Translations under genes and position numbers: made by a program
Notes under the pieces: generated by a model
The model's database searches: none
What the model was told of the DNA's origin: nothing
What the model saw: the letters and a program-made list of their open reading frames with translations, nothing else
Part shown: piece after piece, positions 12,201 through 22,300 of the stretch
Layout of the letters: every line of letters starts with the position of its first letter
Position numbering within the stretch: the first letter of the stretch is position 1
From: Eumeta japonica
Lineage: Eukaryota > Arthropoda > Insecta > Lepidoptera > Psychidae
NCBI GenBank assembly: GCA_005406025.1
Contig: BGZK01001597.1
Coordinates: 1-64,000, forward strand
Direction of reading: 5' to 3'
DNA: 64,000 nt

Positions 12201-15049
12201 AACAAATTCAAATATACCAAACAATGTTTTTGAAATAGGTTTAACCTATTGTATGAATTCCATTTAGAGGTAATTTTAAGATTTGTATGAATATAAAAAA
12301 AATAATAAAAACGATAAAAAAGGGTAGAACAGAGTATCTATTGTTAAAGGACGAGTAATATGACAATGCAAGAAATATGTAATTACAAGGTTGTTGTAGT
12401 TTAGGTCTATTTCTTTTAAGCGGTTTTTATCTTGACTTTTGATGCTACTTTAATTGATGAAATACAAAATATTCATCGAATATCCATTGTAATACATCAT
12501 TGAGCACCTATTATAAATAAACAAAATTTTGCCTATCTAAAATAAGAAATGCCATCCTTTTTCATAGCTTTTTTAATGTTACTTTTACATTTTTTAAAAG
12601 AAGACTTCGACATTGTAATGGAAGGTTCAACAAAACTACACTGAATGTAATGAGTGCTAAACTGTTTTAGCAGTCATTTACTGCAGCCAGTTTTAAGCGC
12701 GGAGACTGTGCATCTTCTTTTTTTATAGATCAATGTATACAGTACATTTCTTTGTAGTTGCAGCTTCAGAACCCTATATTGTGCATGGTCGGACATTCTC
12801 TTGGCCAGTTTTTTTTACATTGAGTAATCTTACTATCATTAACACTAACAGAATGCTGTTGTCAATTTCAGTTTTGATTTGACAGTTCATTCCGATTTGG
12901 CCTTGTTCTCTAAGAAAAGAGAAGGATACAGGATTGGATCCTGTATCTTTCTTTTTTCCAATCGCGTTATCGCTCTTGATTCCGATATGGATTACAATTG
13001 CAATATTGATTCCGGTTTGTTATAAATTATTGCATAAAAATACATAGGGCAGACATGGTTTCAGAATTTTATTCAGAGAAGCATTGTTATATGATCACTT
13101 GTCTTTCAATAGGTGTAGCCAAAAAAAAAGCTCCATGCATACTGGTTGTATATCGGGGGGGATCGTATCCATAGCCCCATCCCCAGATCTGCACCTGTTA
13201 TTATATAATAACATATATAAACTCACGCCTGTTAACTAGAAAGGTGGGTAAACAATAGATTTTCACATGGTAAAATCTTACATATCTCCTGCTTCACTGA
13301 CATTCATCAATATTTTCATGCAAGCTCACCATTTCTTTTGCTTAAAATCTAGCCCCCTTTTTAAAATGCCACCTTAGTCTGCATAGGATTTTCTAGGGTT
13401 ATCCTTGCCGACTTTTCCAACACACACATTCGCTCTATAGATTTGTTTTGTCAGTCTAATTTAATTCATCCTTTCTGGATGGCCAAACCATCGCAACATA
13501 CCTCTCTACTATAGTCACTACATCTTCCTTCAAACCACACCGCTCTCTGACATCACTGTTTCGCCATCTGTCTTTCCGAGACACTACACATACCACGCCA
13601 GTGATCGCATCTCCACTGGATTGATCCTACTTTCATTTTTCTTCTGTCATACCCAGCTTTCACTACGATACATAAACGCAGGGATCAGGACCCCACTATA
13701 CATAGACAAGGGCGCTTGTCATGAGACGCTTTTACTATTCATAATAGCGAGCAAGGCCCCATTCACTTTATTTCCTGCATTAACTCCCCTTTCAATAGAG
13801 ATATTGTGTGATGATAAAGTGAATAGAGATATTCACTTTCATTTATCTATTCCAGATGGCCAAACTACTGCAACATATCTTTTTCTACTCACTCTATATC
13901 TATCGATCTATAATCACTATAAGTTTCAAATCAAACTGCTCTTTGAGATCACTGATCCTACCTGTATGAGATATAAATATATATAATCTAGACAATATTA
14001 TATCTATATGCTACATTACCTCTAAATCCATCTAAATGTTTATGTATAATCAAGTTACAATTAACTATATTTTCTTAACATTGAACCATTATTATCAATC
14101 ATATAGTTACAATTGGATTTAAAGTAAAATGAAAGTAAAAGACAGTTTTAACAAACTGTCTTTTACTTTCCTTCTATTTCACCCTCTCACACCATATTTT
14201 CCTGTCTCTTCCATTCCCTCGCTCACAATCCTCATTGCTCTACCTAATAAAGCAAACAATATCTATGGCAACAATATGACAAAATAAAATCAATAACTTT
14301 ATTTTATTAAAATTGGCTAAGTCATTGTAAAATTGAAACTAGACATGCAGACAAACAAGCAGAAAGATAAACATTAGCTTATTTCATTAAAATCAGGAAA
14401 ATTATTGTTGAACTATGAAAAAGTATACAGATAGACAAACAAAAAGTGCCTATGTCTGTTCCCCTGGTATCAAACTATATTCATGACAAATTTCATCAAA
14501 ATTGGAACAGCAGTTTAGGCATAAAAATTTAAGACAGACAGAGACACTTTTACATTTATAATATTATTATGGAAAAGTACACTGTTTAGAATAGTTCAGA
14601 TATGTGATTGAAATTGATTATTAAATATATATAATATGTATAGTCACAAAATAAAGAAGGTTTAATTTTTTTCAGTAACATTAGGATTCTTTGACGACAT
14701 TTTAATACCTGTGGGTGCATTACAGCATCCATCTCGTTTTGATGAAACTGACCAAGCATGGGTTTGGGAATATCCAAAGGAAGATGGTGAAAAACATGAC
14801 CTCTTTATGGACTCAGGTGAAAGTATAAGGTTCCGAGTAACAAGTGAAACATTTGAAGAGAGTCTACCATCTGGTCCACCAGGTAGTGAACACACGGCTC
14901 CACCCTCTGCGCCATATTGTATTATAGGAGGAATTAATGAACCAGGTCTAGGATTATTGACATGGTGGGAAACATCAGAACAAGAAGTTATGTCTTCTAA
15001 TGATGAACAAGAGGAACGAGAACAGTTAATTGATTGTAATATAAAATAA
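9253..15049 (+). CDS. POLR3H: DNA-directed RNA polymerase III subunit RPC8
   Basis: Exons 9253-9363, 9442-9625 and 14676-15049 join in frame (phases 0 and 1) to 222 residues plus TAA. The family is usually slightly over 200. The protein is the Pol III counterpart of Rpb7. With RPC9 it forms the stalk that helps initiation and binds emerging RNA in the nucleus. Diagnostic stretches include [13 protein letters not shown] at the start, [60 protein letters not shown], and [14 protein letters not shown] near the end. The N-terminal half is the Rpb7-N/SHS2 fold and the C-terminal half the OB-fold domain. A tail rich in E, Q and S after TWWETS extends past the usual end. The start at 9253 matches the family N terminus. 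Intron 2 is about 5 kb and packed with repeats. It is divergent from the THAP gene and convergent with GPR155. Confidence 0.96.
10711..10733. repeat. (AT)n microsatellite
   Basis: An uninterrupted run of about eleven AT dinucleotides in POLR3H intron 2. Likely length-polymorphic. Confidence 0.95.
10786..12816 (+). repeat. Interspersed repeat family A, copy 1, split by two insertions
   Basis: The left part opens with CAAGCCAAAATGGCAAAAAC and continues through GTTAAATAACAAAAACAAAT, GATCGGATATGCC and CAACAAAAGGACATAAATGC. The last piece, near 12741-12816, ends with TCTTGGCCAGTTTT. The same order occurs without breaks at 55128-55877 and, inverted, at 51093-51870. Compared with those copies, this one is interrupted at 11320-11514 by a hAT MITE and its target duplication, and at about 11625-12740 by roughly 1.1 kb of unrelated AT-rich sequence. 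No protein is encoded; the family is probably a non-autonomous element common in Lepidoptera. Confidence 0.75.
11320..11506. mobile_element. hAT-type MITE, 187 bp
   Basis: The element starts CAGTGGCGGCGCTA (11320-11333) and ends with its exact reverse complement (11493-11506), a perfect 14-bp terminal inverted repeat. It is flanked by identical 8-bp copies of TTGCTGGT at 11312-11319 and 11507-11514. CAGTGG-type ends with 8-bp target duplications are the signature of the hAT superfamily. The interior is GC-rich with repeated GCGAGGC motifs and encodes no transposase, so a full-length hAT element would have had to mobilise it. It lies in repeat family A copy 1, in POLR3H intron 2. Confidence 0.93.
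12925..12947. repeat. Short perfect hairpin
   Basis: GATACAGGAT, a 3-base loop, then ATCCTGTATC: a perfect 10-bp stem that extends a few bases with one mismatch. It lies in a stretch rich in ATTCCGAT-like words. No function seen. Confidence 0.7.
13370..13985 (-). mobile_element. LINE fragment, 3' end of the reverse transcriptase ORF
   Basis: Read on the minus strand this contains [37 protein letters not shown] and KVGK, with stops and frame changes between. These phrases are typical of the end of ORF2 in LINEs common in Lepidoptera. The same region, with the same nucleotide words, occurs on the plus strand near 48990-49440. A second, shorter piece at about 13830-13960 repeats the words around CAGATGGCCAAAC, so two fragments are joined here. 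Dead copy. Confidence 0.8.
13828..13851. repeat. Inverted repeat at the junction of two LINE fragments
   Basis: AAAGTGAATA, a short loop, then TATTCACTTT forms a perfect 10-bp stem at the point where the first LINE fragment gives way to the second partial copy. It may mark a rearrangement or template-switch junction. Coordinates are good to a few bases. Confidence 0.55.
14131..14170. repeat. Perfect 18-bp hairpin
   Basis: GAAAGTAAAAGACAGTTT (14131-14148), loop TAAC, then its exact reverse complement (14153-14170). It lies about 500 bp before the last exon of POLR3H. A transcript would fold into a short, strong stem, but the arms are too short for a typical pre-miRNA. Confidence 0.9.
14330..14575 (+). 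repeat. LINE 3'-tail-like repeat
   Basis: Contains the words ACAAATTTCATCAAAATTGG, CAGTTTAGGCATAAAA, AGACAGACAGAGAC and an AT-rich end (TTATAATATTATTATGG). This order is typical of the 3' tails of non-LTR elements in Lepidoptera. No coding part remains. Confidence 0.55.
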
Positions 15050-16430
15050 AAAATGTATACATTTTTTTTTCAGTGATAATTCTAAATGTAAATAAAACTG
15101 TAAAATATTCATTAGCATATTAATATATTTTAATAGTAAATATAACTTTAATAAATTTATTTCTTTTACAAAAATCACAATTGTCTTATCAAAGCTAATA
15201 AGAACCACATTTCTATTTTGCAAACAATAATAACACAGCCAAGGAGCAACAAACTAAGTTTATTTTTAACAATTATATTTCACAGAACCTGTTAAACAAT
15301 CTTGTAATCAACCCCTAAGATATATATGTTCATTCTAAATTACAATATATATTATTGCTACTATAACATAGATATTAACATTGTTTATGGTGCTATAATT
15401 TACTTTTTTGATTAGTTATACTACTGGACTAATCAATTCTATGAAAGAGTACTTTTTCAAAATGGAATGTTATCAATTTATTTTATGTACTTAATACAAT
15501 ATAATAAAAGTGTAATATCTAATAAACAAATAATATATTTTTAAACAATCATGAACAATTATAATTTAGTAATTATTAAACATATTACAGAGCAAATTCA
15601 AAGAAATTTTGTGATTACAGTTTTAATTCTGTTACAAATTATAGTACCAAATTGTACTTCAATTTGTAAAGTATAACAGGCCAATCATTTGAAATGTTAT
15701 CATACCTAAATACACCAATGAATAACAAAAGGCATGTATACCTATGTACGAACATAAGGAGTGATACACTTGATGTTAATAATCAGTGCAAGAGTGGGCA
15801 ACAGTAGGAATTTATAAAAATAGGAGACTGATGAACTTAACAATGACAACATTTTTAAAAAGTGTTTTAAGCCAAGCATGTGCATTTATAAATTTAAAAT
15901 AGCAAGAATGTTATGAAAATGACTTGGGAGTATCATAAAGAATAAGAGTGGAAGAATTAAGCGTTAATTTGTTAATAAGGCCTTCAGAAACTTTTTTTTG
16001 CTGACATTCCTATTTTGAATACCAAGTCTCTTAACTCATCTCCCGCTCTTGCTGAATCGTTATGAAATTAAGGTACTCCAATCTGTAGTAATAGTAATTA
16101 GTCATTTGAAATTTACATATGTGAGTTCGGAAGAAGTTAAATCATTAGACATGAAGAGGACTGCAGGACTTTGTGGTCTTTCTTCGTTGGATTATAAACT
16201 TGTATCATTGATTGGATTGCACCACATCTGACTTTTTTTTATAGGTATGTACATGAAGGCATGTTTCCGGATAATAAAAGGATGTAGAGTGATTTCATTT
16301 TAAAAAGGCAGTAAGTACAAAACACCTCGACAACTTTAGGCATATATCTATAGTACCGTCATTTAATAAAAATTTTGAAAAATCAATCCTAAATTAATTG
16401 TTAGTGCATTTTTATAATAATAATGTACTA
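15050..16430. other. POLR3H 3' flank and AT-rich intergenic DNA
   Basis: The 3' untranslated region of POLR3H begins at 15050; an AATAAA lies close by near 15090. The rest is very AT-rich and I see no gene. Confidence 0.55.
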
Positions 16431-16439
16431 TTTAAAAGA

Positions 16440-17240
16440 CAGTCTGGTTTTACGTGGAGTCATTCAGCAATCAGTGCACATGTTAGCTATATACAATATA
16501 TTTTTAGAACCTAAGAAGATTGGTGGAATGCAATTGGACTATTTTGTGGTCTTCTAAGGCATTTAATTGTTTTAATCAAGGAACTCTAATCGGGAAACTA
16601 TGTTATTATGGAGTAAAAATCCATGCATTTGATCTTCTGAAATCATATTTGAATAACAATTCAAAGGGTTGATGTCAATGGTTTGAGGGCATCCAGACCT
16701 GTGGTCCGCATCGGTGTACCACAAGAATCAATTCTTGGTCTGTTTCTGTTTTTAGTCTATACAAACAAACTTATCTGGCCTTTTTAAGGATGTTCATGAG
16801 ATAGTACTGTTTGCAGATGATACCTCTTTGTTATTCAAAATTGAAAACACAATTCACTTGTGACTATGTTAATATTGCTATCTCACAAACAGAGAAATGA
16901 TTTACTCGAAATAACCTATATGTTAATAAAATGACAACAAAACATAAAATGTTTACTTCCAAATGTAAGATATGCGTTGAAAACTATTCAATGCTAAACA
17001 AAGAATTGAAGATTATTAATAATAGTGTATTATTGGATATTAATCTAGATAATAAGTTTCAGTAGGGTCCTCACATCAGTACGTTGGCATAAAGGGATAA
17101 TTATGTTTTGTAAATTATATGTGAAAAAAAGTTTAGAAATATTTAAGAGAAATAATTGCATAAACACAGTATTTAAAATCAAAAGTAAACTGTTTGCAAG
17201 TTAGTTGACTGCAAAGTTACAAATTCATTTAAGGGTGCAC
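16440..17240 (+). mobile_element. Decayed Jockey-like LINE reverse transcriptase fragment
   Basis: Across shifting frames the plus strand shows, in order, LSKAFNCFNQGTLI, YYGVKIHAFDLLKSYL, VDVNGLRASRPVV, GVPQ then SILG, FLVYTN, and LFADDTSLL. These match the DLSKAFD, PQGSILGPLLF and F/YADD blocks of a reverse transcriptase finger and palm, including the catalytic ADD. Later words (NNLYVNKM, LLDINLDNKF) fit the region after the active site. Many stops and frameshifts show it is dead. Confidence 0.8.
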
Positions 17241-19358
17241 ATGTTTAATAAAGTACCTGTGGATATACACATTTATGGTCATTATAAAACAAATACTTAT
17301 TTAAAAAGGCTATAATTTTCTATGAAATTCATTGATTTTTTTTACTCATCACTTGTTTATGTGAGATCATGGAGAATTTAAACAATGTACCTATATTAAT
17401 TATTACTTATTAGTAATAACTATGTTTACAAATATAGGTCATTTTGATCTTTGACATTTTTTTACTTAAAATTATTTACTAAATAAAATTGATTTTATAT
17501 TATTACTAAACCAAATATATACAATAAATAATAAAAAATATTGTGTACTTAAATTTTGCAGGCTTTCGTTTTTTCAATTAAGTATAGAAACAACACAACC
17601 AAACAATGTGAGATCAAGCATAGTTTGTTTTGTCATGATTTAAATTAAGACATAATATAATAATTGAATTTTCATAACAATATATTTTTTGGTATTAATA
17701 CTGGATTGAGTGTTTCTGGTGTAGTTAACAACATTTGTATTGTGCACTTTTTTCTCATTATAGCTTTGTGCAATTTTACTATAATTACTAACAAGCAAAC
17801 TGATATACAAAAACTAATCATTACAGTCAAATCTGACCCATAAATGGAAGATAATAACCATGATCAATTTATTATTCTCTATAACTATCTACATGATACA
17901 TGAAGTGCTTAAACGTGGCAAGATTAAAATCATTGTTATCCTTATAATTACCACCTTGTTAACACAGAAATCAAAATAAACAGGAACTAGAACCATAATC
18001 GTTGATACATACAAAAACACAAATCATACTAGAAACACTGATGCATGCACATGCACTTGGTTCTTAACACAAACCAAAACGAATTCAATTGATAAACTAA
18101 TAATGAACATTTATTCATACATAAAAATTCATGTATTGTCAATGGTTTAATAAAGGGCGTTACGCACTGCGACGACATTTTATCAAAAATACTTATGAAA
18201 TAGAGTACAACTCTTCTGTAATATTATTAGATAAATTATGTATTGTCTATTGCATGTATAAAACTCTTAATAAATATATGACTCCCCACTTGCATTTGAT
18301 GCGACTGTCTTATGAAATTATTAGTGCAACCAATTACATAACATAGGTTGTAACATAACAAATACAATAAGTCATTTTCCAGATATTGTAGAATGTGCCA
18401 ATTTTTAAATAATTTGCATATACTAATGAAATAAAGGGTAAATACAGGTTCTGAAAGAGATTTCACAAATAAAAATGCCAAAAAAAAAACATTTTCAGGT
18501 ATAGATTCACTTCCAATGTTTAAACAATAAAATTATTCTAACATTGGTGGTCTATGAAGTCACCTATATGGCAATAAGCAAACTGTATGTTTACAACTGC
18601 TAGTCCCTTTTCATTATGATTTCTGTAAATAGGAGTTTTTTTATTATACTTTCTCTATACATTACTCAGCAATAGTAAATAATTGTGCAGATATCATAGT
18701 TTCATTATATAAGTTTTTCTTATATATCTATATATAAATGAATAACATCACATTTAATGTTATAGGCCACTCTTGTAGATCTTAAAACAAAATTCAACAT
18801 TTAAAGCATCATTCTAAGTTGAATAAACCATTTTTAAGCCATATTTACGGTTTATTTGACTTGTTAAAATTATTTAACTTTTTACACAAATACATTTTGG
18901 CCATAGGCAAATAAAATGTTTAGTACATTTTTATTATGTTCTTCAAACTTTAAATTGTGTACAACATTTTCTGACACAAAAGAGATATATTTACTTTTTG
19001 GTGTAGAAAATAAGACTGGCACATCTTTACAGTATTGACTGAGACTGTCAAAACCTTTAAACTGTGATAGATGGCAGAATAACTGTTAAATAACTAAAAA
19101 AAACATATACAGAGGCTTGTGAAGAGATACTATTATAGACGCGAGAGCGCCGCCACGTCGCCATTCTAAGAGCGATTAGACCTGATCGGAAAGTGACAAG
19201 AAAATAGTGCGCCTATAGAAAGGCCTTTAACCAGCAATGGATTGTTGTAGATATGTAAAATTATAATAGTAAATTTAAGTGCTATTCAAATACAAGCTAA
19301 CTCAAAGTGGCCATAAGATGTTTCCATGAGATATATGTATTTAAGATAAAATAATGGT
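17241..19358. other. AT-rich intergenic DNA between POLR3H and GPR155, no gene seen
   Basis: The two genes converge here. Near 19135-19175 there is a short GC-richer patch (GCGAGAGCGCCGCCACGTCG), but no open frame or repeat end is clear. Part must be the 3' untranslated region of GPR155, which extends leftward from 19358. Confidence 0.55.
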
Positions 19359-22300
19359 TTATTTAAAGACATAGAGCAACTGGGAATTAGTGAAGTGGTG
19401 TGCGTTGTTTACATGAATAATGAGTCGGCCATCTAGCAGGTGCCGACCGTATTGCACAGCCTCAAACTCATCTTTGGCCAGCCCACAGTCTATCAGCCAA
19501 CGTACGAGACAAGTTCCACGGAACACACCCCTATGTGTGCGCATACGCCACCTGTGCATACAATATTAGATTTCGCAGTGTTTATTGTTTAAATTTCATT
19601 TTAATTTACAAATCATTTCAACATCAATCTTTGAACAGATCACATATTTTGCTTTTTTTATAATTAACTTCATTTTAGGACTATATAAGGCGCAATTTCA
19701 CCAAGCAATGTAAAGCACTAATTAGCTTTTCCTTTTTTTTTTATCCAAAATAGTTCTTTGGTTGGTGAAATTGGGTCTAAGAAATATCATAATTTGTCAT
19801 ATTTTAATTAAATCAATGGGATGAAATATTGTTTCTGAATTATGAGATTGAGAATATACAGGATGTCCCAAAATTCGACGTCAACCCGAAACCGGGTGAA
19901 AAGGCAAGTCATGCTGGTTGTCAGAAAAATATAAAAAAAAATCTAAGTTGCATGATTTTAATTTTATAGGCATTTTAAGAAAACGCAAAAAATTCACACC
20001 CTGTGACAGTCTATTCCCTGTTGCCACAAATCATAACTTTTTCCAACTTTTTTTTTGCTGTGTAACCCTGAATAATGCTTCTCTAAACTGTAATTAAAAT
20101 TTTGAACCAGCTGCCTAGCTTTCATAACATTACGACTCATTTCTTAGAAAAAAAAAAATTGCCTAGATTTAACTGATTGTATTGAAAAAAATGTACTACG
20201 CGAGTTTGGCAAGTTATGTCAAAAGTTGGCGCAATTAGTAAGGATTCTAAAATGGTATAATACTCGGTGATTTGTAGCTGCTATCGTGGACAAAAATTTT
20301 TTTCAGTTAAATCAGTTTTACAAATTTTCTTACTTGGTTAAATGGCAAAACTATTACTTTTACATTGGAGCCGATTCCAATGCACACACTGAATAAATTT
20401 AACTCACTTGTACCTGTGTTTGTCTATCATAAACAGACTGAATAAACAGATTATGCACTAAATTTAGAGTACTGTTAGTGTGTGCATTGGAATAGGCACT
20501 ATTTTTGAATGTTTTAATTTAACTGAAACAAAATTTTAATACTAAGGTTTATTAAATTTACAATAAAATAGTTTTACTACAGCAAATGCTTTCCTTCGGC
20601 GGCAATACAAACCCGACATCTCTTTAAAAGAGATCGAGCTATCTTTCGGGCGAATCGTCCATTATTTACGAATTCGGCTGTTTCAGCTATTCTTTGCCGT
20701 AGTTCAAATTCGCTTTCGATTGCCTTTGAATACACTTTTTCTTTGACTGCTCCCCAGTAAAAAAAAAAGTACAATGGATTCAAGTCTGGTGAACGGCTCG
20801 GCCACGAGATTGGACCAGACCGTCCGATCCACCTTCCGGGAAACTCTTCATCGAGATATTCTCGAACGGAGCGAAAGCATTTCGAACATTTGCTGTAGTA
20901 AAACTATTTTATTGTAAATTTAATAGATAAACCTTAGTATTAAAAAATTTTGTTTCAGTTTAAATTAAAACATTCACAAAAAAATAGTGCCTATTCCAAT
21001 GCACACACTAACAGTACTCTAAATTTAGTGCATAATCTGTTTATTCAGTCTGTTTATGATAGACAAACACAGGTACAAGTGAGTTAAATTTATTCAGTGT
21101 GTGCATTGGAATCGGCTCCAATGTAAAAAGTAATAAGTTTTGCCATTTAACCAAGTAAGAAAAATTTGTAAAAAACTGGGATTTAACTGAAAAAAAATTT
21201 TTTGTCCACGATAGCAGCTACAAATCACCGAGTATTATACCATTTTAGAATCCTTACTAATTGCGCCAACTTTTGACATAACTTGCCAAACTCGCGTAGT
21301 ACATTTTTTTTTCAATACAATCAGTTAAATCTAGGCAATTTTTTTTTTTTTTTTTCTAAGAAATGAGTCGTAATGTTATGAAAGCTAGAGCAGCTGGTTT
21401 CAAAATTTTAATTACAGTTTAGAGAAGCATTATTCAGGGTTACACAGCAAAAAAAAGTTGGAAAAGTTATGATTTGTGGCAACAGGAGTGAATAGACTGT
21501 CACAGGGTGTGAATTTTTTGCGTTTTTCTTAAAATGCCTATAAAATTAAAATCATGCAACTTAGATTTTTTTTTATATTTTTCTGACAACCAGCATGACT
21601 TGCCTTTTCACCCGGTTTCGGGTTGACGTCGAATTTTGGGACATCCTGTATAAGAACAATTAATTTAATTTTAAAATGTTACAAGTATGTACTTTAAATG
21701 AGCAAAAATCTAATAATGTACAAATCAGATTTATATACATAGGATACACTTTCAATTTTTTAGAACTATTCTTCTTTAATTAATTTTAAAATTTATTTAT
21801 AAATAACCTACTAAATGAAATTTATTTAGTTGATATAAACACACCTTGTATCTCTAGCAATTGCTTCTTTACAACGATTAAGATGGTGGGAGATAAACTG
21901 CTCACAGACATGTCTAGTTTCAAAGCTGAGGTCATCAACAGATGGCAGTACCAAAGTATCAGCTCCATACCTGTCATTAAATGAAATAAATTATCAATCT
22001 TTGGCTTGTAATTATTTAGTTCCTATTAAAGTCATCCATAAAATATGATATTTATAATGAATCTAAGAATGTGCAATTGATAATTGTAACACGTTACCCC
22101 AAACGAGTTACTTTGCATACTTTAGCTCTTTGTAACACAAAAATGGGGAGTAAAATGGCAATTCAAAGAAGAAATAAATCTAAGCATTAAATATATATTA
22201 TGAAATTGAAAATAATGTTAATATGCTATGCAATTCTCCATTAATTCTGTATGTCCTGTCTGCCCGTCTTTGCCAAATATAGTAATTCTATTAAAATTAT

